The notes: generated by a model not told the origin, from the sequence alone. 7,450 nt of DNA from Eggerthellaceae bacterium (GCA_017533165.1 JAFXIM010000216.1:1-7450), one strand, 5' to 3'. Positions 1-6,531 are shown, counted from the stretch's first letter. Made by a program: numbers and translations.

Positions 1-1125
1 CTCAATGCCGACTGCATAGGGTTTTTCCGAGAGGAAACCGTCGCAGGTGTTCACGTACTCGTTATCCGCGAAGGCCGAATCATAAACAGCAACGAGTTCG
101 TGCTTAACCGCGGAGCTGACATTCCCGATCAGGATTTAGTCAGGGGCTTTCTTCTGCTTTACTACGATGTAACCGAATCCATTCCCCATGAGCTCATTTT
201 GGCCACGCTTCCTGAAGATGTGGATGCCATGTCTTCATGGCTGACTGAGAAGCTGGGTAGTGCTCATGGGGCCAAGGTGCGGTTCGTTTCTCCTAAGCGA
301 GGAGAAAAGGCCGATCTCATCCGGATGGCAGAAACCAATGCCAAGCACACGCTTATGCGTTACAAAGTCCGTACTAATTACGATGATAAGCGAATCAACG
401 ATGCCCTCTTGCAACTGGAGAGCGCCCTTGCGCTTGACGCTGCGCCAATGCGCATCGAGTGCTTTGACATCTCTACCATCCACGGTAGCTATACCGTGGC
501 CTCTATGGTGGTGTTTACTAACGGCAAGCCGGATAAGAACCAATATCGCCGCTTTAAGATCAAGACTCCTTTGGAAGAGGCAAACGACTTTCTGAGCATG
601 CAGGAGGTCCTGCGCCGTCGCTATAGCGCTGAACGCTTGGAAGATGAGCGCTTCGGGTCGAAGCCTGATTTGATCATCCTTGATGGTGGTAAGCCTCAGC
701 TGAGCGCAGCTCTTGCTATGTTCGAGGAACTCGGCATCGATGACATTGCCATATGCGGTCTTGCCAAGCGCGATGAGGAGCTGTTCGTGCCATGGCAGGA
801 TACGGGTCCCGTGGTCTTGCCGGGAGGATCGGCGTCGCTGTATTTGGTCAAACAGGTGCGTGATGAGGCCCACCGCTTTGCCATCGCCTTCCACCGCGAA
901 CTGCGCGGCAAAGGTATGACGGCATCCATTCTCGATGATGTTGCGGGCTTGGGTCCGGTCCGTAAGAAAGCCCTTCTTAAGCATTTCAAGTCATTCAGGG
1001 CTCTACGCAAAGCCGAGCTCGAAGACATTAAGGCTGCGCGACTTGTCCCTGAAGAGGTCGCCGAAGAGCTCTATCGCGTGTTGCGGCAGTATAATAATAG
1101 GTCAAGCCAAAACAGTGATACGTGA
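1..1125 (+). CDS. uvrC: UvrABC excinuclease subunit C, C-terminal part (5' end outside window)
   Basis: UvrC makes the dual incisions on either side of a DNA lesion in nucleotide excision repair, after handover from UvrB in the cytoplasm. The reading frame is open from base 1, giving 374 visible residues. The family is usually about 600-680 residues, so the N-terminal GIY-YIG nuclease and UVR (UvrB-binding) regions lie upstream. The RNase H-like 5'-incision domain is complete. Its acidic and histidine residues are visible in ECFDIS (Asp about visible residue 156), LIILDGG (Asp about 228) and DEAHRF (His about 291). A tandem helix-hairpin-helix DNA-binding region (LDDVAGLGPVRKKALLKHF onward, about 311-363) closes the protein, followed by a short polar tail. 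The usual 'DISH' reads 'DIST', with a His two residues later, which looks like a minor variant. No frameshift is visible. The TGA stop is 11 nt before the preferred rapZ start. Confidence 0.97.
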   Translation, partial: LNADCIGFFREETVAGVHVLVIREGRIINSNEFVLNRGADIPDQDLVRGFLLLYYDVTESIPHELILATLPEDVDAMSSWLTEKLGSAHGAKVRFVSPKRGEKADLIRMAETNAKHTLMRYKVRTNYDDKRINDALLQLESALALDAAPMRIECFDISTIHGSYTVASMVVFTNGKPDKNQYRRFKIKTPLEEANDFLSMQEVLRRRYSAERLEDERFGSKPDLIILDGGKPQLSAALAMFEELGIDDIAICGLAKRDEELFVPWQDTGPVVLPGGSASLYLVKQVRDEAHRFAIAFHRELRGKGMTASILDDVAGLGPVRKKALLKHFKSFRALRKAELEDIKAARLVPEEVAEELYRVLRQYNNRSSQNSDT

Positions 1126-1126
1126 T

Positions 1127-1131
1127 AGGGG
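1127..1131 (+). promoter_or_regulatory. Ribosome binding site for rapZ (decides the start)
   Basis: AGGGG lies 5 nt before the ATG at 1137. It favours that ATG over the in-frame GTG at 1122, which overlaps the uvrC stop and has no comparable upstream purine run. Confidence 0.6.
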
Positions 1132-1136
1132 TGTTC

Positions 1137-2096
1137 ATGTCGCAGGCAGCTTCTGAATATGGGAACATGCCGAGTTTTGTCATAGTGACGGGTATGAGCG
1201 GTGCCGGTCGTACTGAGGCCATGCACGTTTTCGAGGATCTTGGTTACTTTTGCGTAGACAACCTTCCGTCTAACCTTATCACCGAGCTGCTTAAGCTCAA
1301 CGGCCTTCCTGGTGAAGACGGCGCTCATCGGCACCTTGCCGTTGTATGCGATGCGCGCAACGGTGACTACTTTGGCATGCTCATCGACAAGCTTGACGAG
1401 CTCGATAGGCGAGAGGTTCCCTACAAGGTAGTGTTCCTTGACGCCAATGACGAGAAGCTCGTCTCTCGTTATAAGTCGAGCCGCCGCCGTCATCCTCTCT
1501 GCACCGATGGCACCACGATTGCTCAGGGCATTGAACGCGAGCGTATGATCCTCATGGAAATCAGGGATCGTGCGGATTACGTTATTGACACGACCGACAT
1601 GCTTCCCCAAAAGCTTCGCTCCACCTTGCGTGAGCTATTTGCCACTGGGCAGGAGCGCAGGGGTTTGAGCGTTACCGTGTACTCCTTTGGCTTCAAGCAC
1701 GGCGCGCCTACGGACGCTGACCTCATCATGGACGTAAGGTTCCTTCCTAATCCCTATTACGATCCAGAGCTTCGTCCCTTGACAGGCTTGGATGCTCCCG
1801 TGCGCGACTTCGTTATGCTGCGCGACGAAACTATCGAATTCTGCCGCCGCTGGCATGAGCTGCTCGATGTTCTCATGCCTGGTTATGTGAGCGAAGGCAA
1901 GCAGCAGCTTGCCGTGGCTATAGGCTGTACGGGCGGACAGCACCGAAGCGTTGCCCTCGCGGAGTCTACGGGTGATTACCTTAAGTCCAAGGGCTATCGT
2001 GTAAGCGTCGCCCATCGTGACCTCAAGCTCGCGGAGCGCAAAGCCGTAACTGAGTTTGAGGGGGATATATCCTTAGGTGATGGGAATTCGAGGTAG
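1137..2096 (+). CDS. rapZ: RapZ/YvcJ family nucleotide-binding protein
   Basis: This is a P-loop protein of the RapZ (YvcJ) family, 319 residues from the ATG at 1137. The usual family length is about 285-300, and the extra residues are mainly at the N-terminus and tail. In enterobacteria RapZ is an RNase E adaptor controlling small RNAs for GlmS. In Gram-positives YvcJ hydrolyses nucleotides and its role is less clear, so the function here is family-level only. Visible motifs are a Walker A GMSGAGRT (residues 19-26; Arg replaces the usual Lys, as is common in actinobacteria), VVCDARN (69-75, Walker B region), the conserved RRRHPL (116-121), and C-terminal-domain signatures SFGFKHG (183-189), DVRFLPNP (199-206) and GCTGGQHRS (263-271). 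It sits between uvrC and yvcK, as is standard in actinobacteria, and its end lies at or inside the start of yvcK, implying coupling. A GTG start at 1122 would add five residues. Confidence 0.95.
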   Translation: MSQAASEYGNMPSFVIVTGMSGAGRTEAMHVFEDLGYFCVDNLPSNLITELLKLNGLPGEDGAHRHLAVVCDARNGDYFGMLIDKLDELDRREVPYKVVFLDANDEKLVSRYKSSRRRHPLCTDGTTIAQGIERERMILMEIRDRADYVIDTTDMLPQKLRSTLRELFATGQERRGLSVTVYSFGFKHGAPTDADLIMDVRFLPNPYYDPELRPLTGLDAPVRDFVMLRDETIEFCRRWHELLDVLMPGYVSEGKQQLAVAIGCTGGQHRSVALAESTGDYLKSKGYRVSVAHRDLKLAERKAVTEFEGDISLGDGNSR

Positions 2097-2103
2097 TCTT
2101 CCC

Positions 2104-3252
2104 ATGAAGTTCAGACGGCCCTTCCGCATAGATCCCTCTTCTACTGAGTCCTTCAGCGTGCTTGATGAGGTTTCCTCTGCTGGTAGCATCACGCAAGAAT
2201 CCTATGCGCAAGACGCGTTGAAAGCTGTCGTCATTGGCGGAGGCACGGGTGCCCCAGTCTCCATTCGCACGCTGCTCTCGCTCGGAGTGGAGACCAGCGC
2301 GGTTGTGGCCATGGCTGATGACGGCGGATCGACGGGTGCCTTGCGTGAGGAGGCGGATGTAACCGCACCTGGCGATATTCGAAAGTGCATCGTGGCTTTC
2401 GCCCGAAATCCGCAGGACCCCTTGGTTAAGTCGCTAAAGTACCGATTCGCCATTGCGAGCGACCATACCTTGGGAAACCTGCTTTTAGCCGCCCTGGAAG
2501 ACGCGACAGGTTCTTTCCCCGAGGCAATTGCGGTGTGCGAGCGTTTGGTTGACGCGCGAGGGCACGTATACCCTTCGACGCTTGACCATATCACCTTGTC
2601 TGCAAAAACGAGAGACGGACGTCTTCTTGAAGGCCAGGCGGCTGCATGCAAATCCAAGACTGCTCTTGAGCGCGTGGAGCTACATGGACAGGGAGGCGCC
2701 ATTTCTCCGTACAAGCCCGCGCTAGAGGCCATCAGGAACGCAGATCTTATCGTGTTAGGCCCGGGCTCTCTGTTCACCTCAATCATTCCCAATTTGCTTG
2801 TTCCTGGCGTGGTCGATGCGATTCGCGAATCGCACGGACGAGTGCTGTTTGTATGCTCGCTTGCAGACGTGCAGGGAGAAACGTGGGGGCTTACCGCCCG
2901 TGAACATGTTGAGGCCTTGATTGGTCATGGCATGGACGGGCTTATCGACTACGTGCTCGTTCATTCGGACAAGCCGCTGCGTTCAACGGCAAGCTCACCC
3001 GACCGTCTTCTCAAGGATTCGGTCGTTTTGCCTGCGGCGAACAGCAATGGCTCGCCAACAGCCATTTCTGACGCCGCTCGCGTGCGCGCGGTCGATCTGT
3101 CCTATGAAGACATGCTCGCGCTTCAGGCGATGGGGCCGGTTGTCATCTTGCGCGATCTTGCCGATCGCGATCATCCCACATGGCATGCCCCCCTTGCCTT
3201 GAGGGAGGCTTTTGGAGGAGTTATCAGGTTATGTCGTTCACGTCGCAGGTAA
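2104..3252 (+). CDS. yvcK: YvcK/CuvA family gluconeogenesis and cell-wall regulator
   Basis: This protein belongs to the YvcK (CofD-like) family. Members bind UDP-sugars and are needed for normal morphology and growth on gluconeogenic substrates in Bacillus subtilis; the mycobacterial homologue is CuvA. Visible landmarks are the N-terminal nucleotide loop VVIGGGTGA (42-50), ADDGGSTG (71-78), PGDIRKC (89-95), LGPGSLFTSIIPNLL (218-232) and a GETWGLTAREHVEAL segment (258-272). The start is uncertain. ATG 2104 (382 residues) has GAGG ten nt upstream, while GTG 2077 or ATG 2080 would overlap rapZ and add eight or nine residues. With any of these starts a polar, Ser/Thr-rich leader of about 40 residues precedes the glycine-rich loop, whereas Bacillus-type YvcK starts almost at the loop. 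The segment before GET reads CSLADVQ, where homologues usually have a CN-x-x-(T/P)-Q type sequence. The last 22 nt overlap whiA. Confidence 0.94.
   Translation: MKFRRPFRIDPSSTESFSVLDEVSSAGSITQESYAQDALKAVVIGGGTGAPVSIRTLLSLGVETSAVVAMADDGGSTGALREEADVTAPGDIRKCIVAFARNPQDPLVKSLKYRFAIASDHTLGNLLLAALEDATGSFPEAIAVCERLVDARGHVYPSTLDHITLSAKTRDGRLLEGQAAACKSKTALERVELHGQGGAISPYKPALEAIRNADLIVLGPGSLFTSIIPNLLVPGVVDAIRESHGRVLFVCSLADVQGETWGLTAREHVEALIGHGMDGLIDYVLVHSDKPLRSTASSPDRLLKDSVVLPAANSNGSPTAISDAARVRAVDLSYEDMLALQAMGPVVILRDLADRDHPTWHAPLALREAFGGVIRLCRSRRR
3214..3220 (+). promoter_or_regulatory. Ribosome binding site for whiA (decides the start)
   Basis: GGAGGAG lies 10 nt before the ATG at 3231, inside the 3' end of yvcK. 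The downstream protein begins MSFTSQVKDEL, which matches WhiA N-termini. A longer in-frame extension from 3180 is therefore rejected. Confidence 0.75.
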
Positions 3253-4163
3253 AAGATGAACTGGCACGCGTGTTGCCTGAGTGCTCCCATTGCGAGAAGG
3301 CCACGCTGGCGGCTTTGGTGCGCATAGAGGGAACCTTGTTCGTGAGCGGTCCCGGCCGTTATCGTATGGAGGTGGCGACGGATGTCCCGTCCGTAGCGCG
3401 CCTTATCATCAAGCTTCTCCACTCGCTCTATCATCTCAAAACCGAGCTTACCGTTCGTCGCAGCGTTCTTCACAAGACGCCGAACTATCTCATCGAGGTT
3501 CCCGCTCAGCCGGCGCTGGCAGGCGCCCTTCGCGACATGGGCGTTCTTTCTGAAGACGGTGGCTTGGAGCTGGGTATCCATCCGTCTCTTACAAGGAAGC
3601 GTTGCTGCGCCGCTGCTTATCTAAGGGGAACGTTTCTCGGCAGCGGTTTCATATCAAACCCCCGTAGCGACTTTCACTTCGAGATCACTGTCGAATCCGA
3701 AGCGCTCGCCTTGGGCATCGTAGAGCTACTGGGAGAGCGCGATATTCATGCCAAAATCATGAATCGACGCAATTCCTACATGGTTTACCTTAAGAGTGGC
3801 ACATCCATTCTCGAATTCCTAGCATGCACTGGCGCGCATCAGGCAGCTTTGCGTATGGAAGAGGAGCGGGTTGTCAAAAGCGTCCGCAATGATGTGAACC
3901 GCATGGTCAACGCAGAGGTTGCCAACAGGCAGAAGGCCTCAAACGCCGCGGTTGATCAGCTGTTCGCCATCCGTACCGTCCTTGAGCATTACGGTATGGA
4001 AAACCTTCCGCCGGCCTTGCAGGATTTCATCAAACTGCGCGTTAAGCACCCCGACGCCTCCTTGAAGGAGCTTGGGGAGCAAGCTAATCCTCCCTTGTCC
4101 AAATCAGCTGTGTACCATCGCGTTCGCCGAATAGAGCAATTGGCCAAAGAGGCGCAGCGTTAA
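3231..4163 (+). CDS. whiA: DNA-binding protein WhiA
   Basis: WhiA is a sporulation and cell-division regulator in Streptomyces and a conserved nucleoid-associated protein affecting division and chromosome segregation in B. subtilis. The product is 310 residues, a typical family length. The N-terminal part resembles a degenerate two-repeat LAGLIDADG homing-endonuclease fold. Its helix motifs are visible as AALVRIEGTL (27-36) and AAYLRGTFLGSGFIS (128-142); nuclease activity is not expected in this family. The C-terminal helix-turn-helix DNA-binding domain is around 261-307, with ASLKELGEQ and LSKSAVYHRVRRIEQLA. The start overlaps the end of yvcK by 22 nt, and a strong ribosome binding site supports it. 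This organism group is not known to sporulate, so a role in division or growth control is more likely than a sporulation role (inference). About 110 nt of non-coding DNA separates it from gap. Confidence 0.96.
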   Translation: MSFTSQVKDELARVLPECSHCEKATLAALVRIEGTLFVSGPGRYRMEVATDVPSVARLIIKLLHSLYHLKTELTVRRSVLHKTPNYLIEVPAQPALAGALRDMGVLSEDGGLELGIHPSLTRKRCCAAAYLRGTFLGSGFISNPRSDFHFEITVESEALALGIVELLGERDIHAKIMNRRNSYMVYLKSGTSILEFLACTGAHQAALRMEEERVVKSVRNDVNRMVNAEVANRQKASNAAVDQLFAIRTVLEHYGMENLPPALQDFIKLRVKHPDASLKELGEQANPPLSKSAVYHRVRRIEQLAKEAQR

Positions 4164-4174
4164 ACTCGAACTAG

Positions 4175-4200
4175 GTGTGCGCATGCTTGCGTACGCGTGC
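4175..4200. repeat. Alternating purine-pyrimidine tract
   Basis: Twelve nt (4175-4186) and thirteen nt (4188-4200) alternate strictly between purine and pyrimidine. They are separated only by T4187, which gives a pyrimidine-pyrimidine break. The steps are mainly GT/GC/CG and include the small palindromes GCATGC, CGTACG and ACGCGT. Such tracts can adopt Z-DNA under negative supercoiling; any function here is inference. Confidence 0.5.
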
Positions 4201-4214
4201 CCTTCCTTGGGCGC

Positions 4215-4227
4215 ATATGACACATAT
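4215..4227. promoter_or_regulatory. Small dyad upstream of gap, possible operator
   Basis: ATATG and CATAT form a perfect inverted repeat around a 3-nt centre, 47 nt before the gap start codon. With arms this short a chance match is quite possible, and no regulator is encoded next to it. Confidence 0.2.
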
Positions 4228-4262
4228 TGCTACGGAATCGTGGTTAAGAGTATCTTTACGAA

Positions 4263-4267
4263 AGGGG
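4263..4267 (+). promoter_or_regulatory. Ribosome binding site for gap
   Basis: AGGGG lies 6 nt before the ATG at 4274, where the protein begins MAVKVGINGFGRIGR as GAPDH should. An in-frame extension back to 4175 would add 33 non-homologous residues and is rejected. Confidence 0.7.
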
Positions 4268-4273
4268 ATACGC

Positions 4274-5275
4274 ATGGCAGTAAAGGTAGGCATCAACGGA
4301 TTCGGACGCATCGGTCGCCTCGCGTTCCGCGCAATGGTCAACGATCCCGATATCGAGGTTGTTGCGGTCAATGATCTTGGCAGCATTGCCGCCTTGGCTC
4401 ATCTTCTGAAGTATGACTCCAACCATGGCCGTGCTTTCAAGGACCTCGAGATTACCGAAGAGGGCTTCATCGTTGCGGGTCGCGAGGTGAAGGTTCTCAA
4501 CGACCGCGAGCCGGCAAATCTCCCCTGGGGTGATCTTGGCGTTGAGGTTGTTGTTGAATCAACGGGTGTTTTCACGGATGCCGATAAGGCCAAGGCTCAT
4601 CTTGAGGCTGGCGCTAAGAAGGTTCTTATCACCGAGGCTTCTGCAAATGCTGATATCACCTTGGTCTTCGGTGTCAATAATGACGCTTACGATGCCGAAA
4701 AGCATCATGTCATCTCTGGCTCTTCCTGCGCCGGCAATGCTCTTGCGCCCATCGTCAAGGTTCTCTCCGACGAGTTTGGCGTCGACCGTGGGTACATGAA
4801 CACCATTCACGCGTACACCAACGACCAGAAGATCCTTGACCTTCCCCACAAGGACCTCCGTCGTGCTCGTGCTGCAGCTATGTCTATGATCCCGCTGGCT
4901 AACGATGCCGCTCGCACCATCGACAGCGTCCTCCCCGAGCTTGAGGGCAAGATGGACGGCTTCACCACGCGCGTTCCGGTCCAGGATGGCTCCATGATCG
5001 ACCTCACTGCCGAGCTTGGTCGTGAAGTTACCATCGATGAGGTTAATGCCGCTATCAAGGCTGCTGCAGAAGGCCCCCTCAAGGACGTTCTCGTGTATAC
5101 GGAGGATCCTATCGTTTCCATTGATGTCGTTGGTGAGTCCGCATCAGCCACCTTTGACGGTCAGCTCACCATGGTTATGGGCGGCGGATCCAACATGGTC
5201 AAGTGCGTTGCCTGGTATGACAATGAATGGGGCTATGCTAGCCGTATCAAGGACCTGGTAAAGATTCTTCTTTAA
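4274..5275 (+). CDS. gap: Type I glyceraldehyde-3-phosphate dehydrogenase with atypical SCAGN active site
   Basis: GAPDH converts glyceraldehyde-3-phosphate, NAD+ and phosphate to 1,3-bisphosphoglycerate and NADH in cytoplasmic glycolysis. The product is 333 residues, normal for the family. The Rossmann motif GINGFGRIGR (6-15) and Asp34 in VNDL, which favours NAD over NADP, are present. So are the catalytic Cys152 and His179 (HAYTND), Thr182, Arg233 and the C-terminal YDNEWGY (315-321). Three segments depart from the usual consensus. SCTTN reads SCAGN (151-155), the IPTTTGAA loop reads IPLANDAA (206-213), and the NAD-side (S/T)APA segment reads TEASA (120-124). The Thr of SCTTN and the TG of the loop belong to the inorganic phosphate site in classical GAPDH. 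Context with pgk and tpiA argues that it is the glycolytic enzyme and not a decayed copy. A long hairpin separates it from pgk. Confidence 0.95.
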   Translation: MAVKVGINGFGRIGRLAFRAMVNDPDIEVVAVNDLGSIAALAHLLKYDSNHGRAFKDLEITEEGFIVAGREVKVLNDREPANLPWGDLGVEVVVESTGVFTDADKAKAHLEAGAKKVLITEASANADITLVFGVNNDAYDAEKHHVISGSSCAGNALAPIVKVLSDEFGVDRGYMNTIHAYTNDQKILDLPHKDLRRARAAAMSMIPLANDAARTIDSVLPELEGKMDGFTTRVPVQDGSMIDLTAELGREVTIDEVNAAIKAAAEGPLKDVLVYTEDPIVSIDVVGESASATFDGQLTMVMGGGSNMVKCVAWYDNEWGYASRIKDLVKILL

Positions 5276-5290
5276 ACCGCATGACTACTC

Positions 5291-5317
5291 GAACGGGCGG
5301 CTCTGTGCCGCTCGTTC
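5291..5317 (+). terminator. Hairpin between gap and pgk (attenuator or mRNA-stability element)
   Basis: GAACGGGCGGC (5291-5301) pairs with GCCGCTCGTTC (5307-5317) over 11 positions, with one G-U wobble and a 5-nt loop TCTGT. It begins 15 nt after the gap stop and ends 8 nt before the pgk Shine-Dalgarno. The downstream sequence TCTTATG is only weakly T-rich, so this is not a convincing full terminator. A partial terminator or a 3' protecting hairpin for the gap message fits better. Confidence 0.6.
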
Positions 5318-5325
5318 TCTTATGT

Positions 5326-5331
5326 AAGGAG
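5326..5331 (+). promoter_or_regulatory. Ribosome binding site for pgk
   Basis: AAGGAG lies 6 nt before the ATG at 5338. It rules out the longer in-frame ATG at 5281, whose extra codons would run through the hairpin. Confidence 0.75.
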
Positions 5332-5337
5332 CATTCC

Positions 5338-6522
5338 ATGGCTGTCAACACTATCGATTCCCTTAACGCGGCAGGTAAGCGCGTTCTCGTTCGCGTCGAC
5401 TTCAACGTACCTATCAAAGACGGTATCGTTACCGACGCTACGCGCATCAACGCCGCTCTTCCCACCATTAATAAGCTTGTGGAGCAGGGCGCCCGCGTCA
5501 TCCTCATGAGCCACCGCGGCCGTCCCTCTGGAACCGGGTTCGAAGCAGAGTTCTCCCTTGAGCCCGCTGCCCGCAAGCTCTCCGAGATTCTCGGTGTTCC
5601 CGTGCAGTTTGCATCCGATACGGTGGGTGAAGACGCTCGGGCTAAGGCTGCAGCTCTCGAGGACGGTCAGATCCTCGTCATTGAGAACCTTCGCTTCGAC
5701 AAACGTGAGAAGAAAAACGACCCCGAGTTCTGCAAGGAACTTGCAGCTCTCGGCGAGCTTTACGTCAACGATGCTTTCGGTACCGCGCATCGCGCCCATG
5801 CGTCTACGGCAGGCGTAGCCGAGTTGCTACCTGCTTACGCGGGCTATCTCATGGAGCGAGAGGTTGCTACGCTTAACGGCATGCTCGATAAGCCGAAGCG
5901 CCCCTTCGTTGCCATACTGGGAGGTTCTAAAGTTTCTGACAAGATCAAGGTTATCGATGCCCTCATGGATAAAGCCGACACCCTCATTATCGGTGGTGGC
6001 ATGTGCTTCACCTTCCTTCTTTCCCAGGGAAAGAAGGTTGGCTCTTCGCTTAAGGAAGAGGACTGGGTGAGCCGTGCCGCTGAAATGATGGCAAAGGCTG
6101 AGGCGAAGGGCTTGAAGCTGCTTCTTCCCGTTGACGTTGTTGTTGCAGATCGTTTCGCGGAAGATGCCGCAACTGCCACCGTGTCGGTTGACGATATTCC
6201 CGAGGATATGATGGGTCTTGACATTGGTCCTGAGACCGCTCGTCTGTACTGCGAGGCTATCGCTGATGCTGCTTCGGTCTTCTGGAACGGTCCTATGGGC
6301 GTTTTTGAGATGCAGGCCTTTGAGGCTGGCACCAAGGCCGTAGCCTTGGCGGTTGCTGACAACGCTGCAGCTGACACCATCATAGGCGGTGGTGACAGCG
6401 TTGCCGCGGTCAACAAGTTTGATCTTGCCGACAAAATGACCTTTATCTCCACGGGTGGCGGTGCGTCCATGGAGCTTGTCCAGGGCGAAGAGCTGCCCGG
6501 CGTTAAGGCTCTTGAGCGATAG
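5338..6522 (+). CDS. pgk: Phosphoglycerate kinase
   Basis: Pgk transfers phosphate from 1,3-bisphosphoglycerate to ADP, giving ATP and 3-phosphoglycerate; it is cytoplasmic and monomeric. The length of 394 residues is typical. N-domain substrate motifs are RVDFNVP (19-25), SHRGRP (58-63; the middle residue is more often Leu), ENLRF (116-120) and NDAFGTAHRAHAS (144-156). C-domain nucleotide motifs are LGGSKVSDKI (194-203), FWNGPMGVFE (315-324), IGGGDSVAA (349-357) and TGGGASMEL (372-380). All expected landmarks are present in order, so the enzyme should be active. It follows gap after 62 nt containing a hairpin and is 9 nt from tpiA. The pgk stop codon overlaps the tpiA Shine-Dalgarno, so pgk and tpiA are almost certainly co-transcribed and probably translationally coupled. 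Confidence 0.97.
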   Translation: MAVNTIDSLNAAGKRVLVRVDFNVPIKDGIVTDATRINAALPTINKLVEQGARVILMSHRGRPSGTGFEAEFSLEPAARKLSEILGVPVQFASDTVGEDARAKAAALEDGQILVIENLRFDKREKKNDPEFCKELAALGELYVNDAFGTAHRAHASTAGVAELLPAYAGYLMEREVATLNGMLDKPKRPFVAILGGSKVSDKIKVIDALMDKADTLIIGGGMCFTFLLSQGKKVGSSLKEEDWVSRAAEMMAKAEAKGLKLLLPVDVVVADRFAEDAATATVSVDDIPEDMMGLDIGPETARLYCEAIADAASVFWNGPMGVFEMQAFEAGTKAVALAVADNAAADTIIGGGDSVAAVNKFDLADKMTFISTGGGASMELVQGEELPGVKALER

Positions 6523-6526
6523 GAGG
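6521..6526 (+). promoter_or_regulatory. Ribosome binding site for tpiA (supports a GTG start)
   Basis: AGGAGG, a full consensus, overlaps the pgk stop codon and sits 5 nt before the GTG at 6532. It supports GTG as the true initiator. Confidence 0.8.
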
Positions 6527-6531
6527 CTTTT

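Larger units (their letters stand above)
4164..4273. other. whiA-gap intergenic region, probable regulatory region of the glycolytic genes
   Basis: This is the longest non-coding stretch in the window (110 nt). It holds an alternating purine-pyrimidine tract (4175-4200), a weak GTGCCC/GGGCGC hairpin (4197-4214, 6-nt loop, no T-run after it), a small dyad ATATG-ACA-CATAT (4215-4227) and the gap ribosome binding site. I found no -35/-10 pair with good matches and spacing. A promoter for gap is expected here but cannot be placed, and no rho-independent terminator for whiA is visible. Confidence 0.45.

Noticed and set aside
480..499. Perfect 8-bp inverted repeat CCACGGTA/TACCGTGG with a 4-nt loop inside uvrC
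   Set aside because: It lies in the middle of the conserved nuclease domain. A repeat of this size is roughly expected once by chance in a window this long.
235..984. 249-codon minus-strand open frame opposite uvrC, and similar long antisense frames opposite rapZ, yvcK and gap
   Set aside because: All are shadows of well-supported plus-strand genes. None shows a recognisable product or a convincing upstream start context.
3180..3230. N-terminal extension of whiA back to 3180
   Set aside because: The extra 17 residues do not resemble WhiA, and the Shine-Dalgarno at 3214-3220 points to the ATG at 3231.
4197..4214. GTGCCC/GGGCGC hairpin as a whiA terminator
   Set aside because: The stem is only six pairs including a wobble, and no T-run follows it.
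4207..4256. Possible gap promoter using TTGGGC or TTGCTA as -35 and TATCTT as -10
   Set aside because: Matches to consensus are poor. The best-spaced pair would start transcription at or inside the ribosome binding site, so I do not annotate a promoter.
4175..4273. N-terminal extension of gap, or a small separate gene in the whiA-gap spacer
   Set aside because: The extension lacks homology and would precede a perfect GAPDH N-terminus that has its own ribosome binding site. Small frames here have no supporting start signal.
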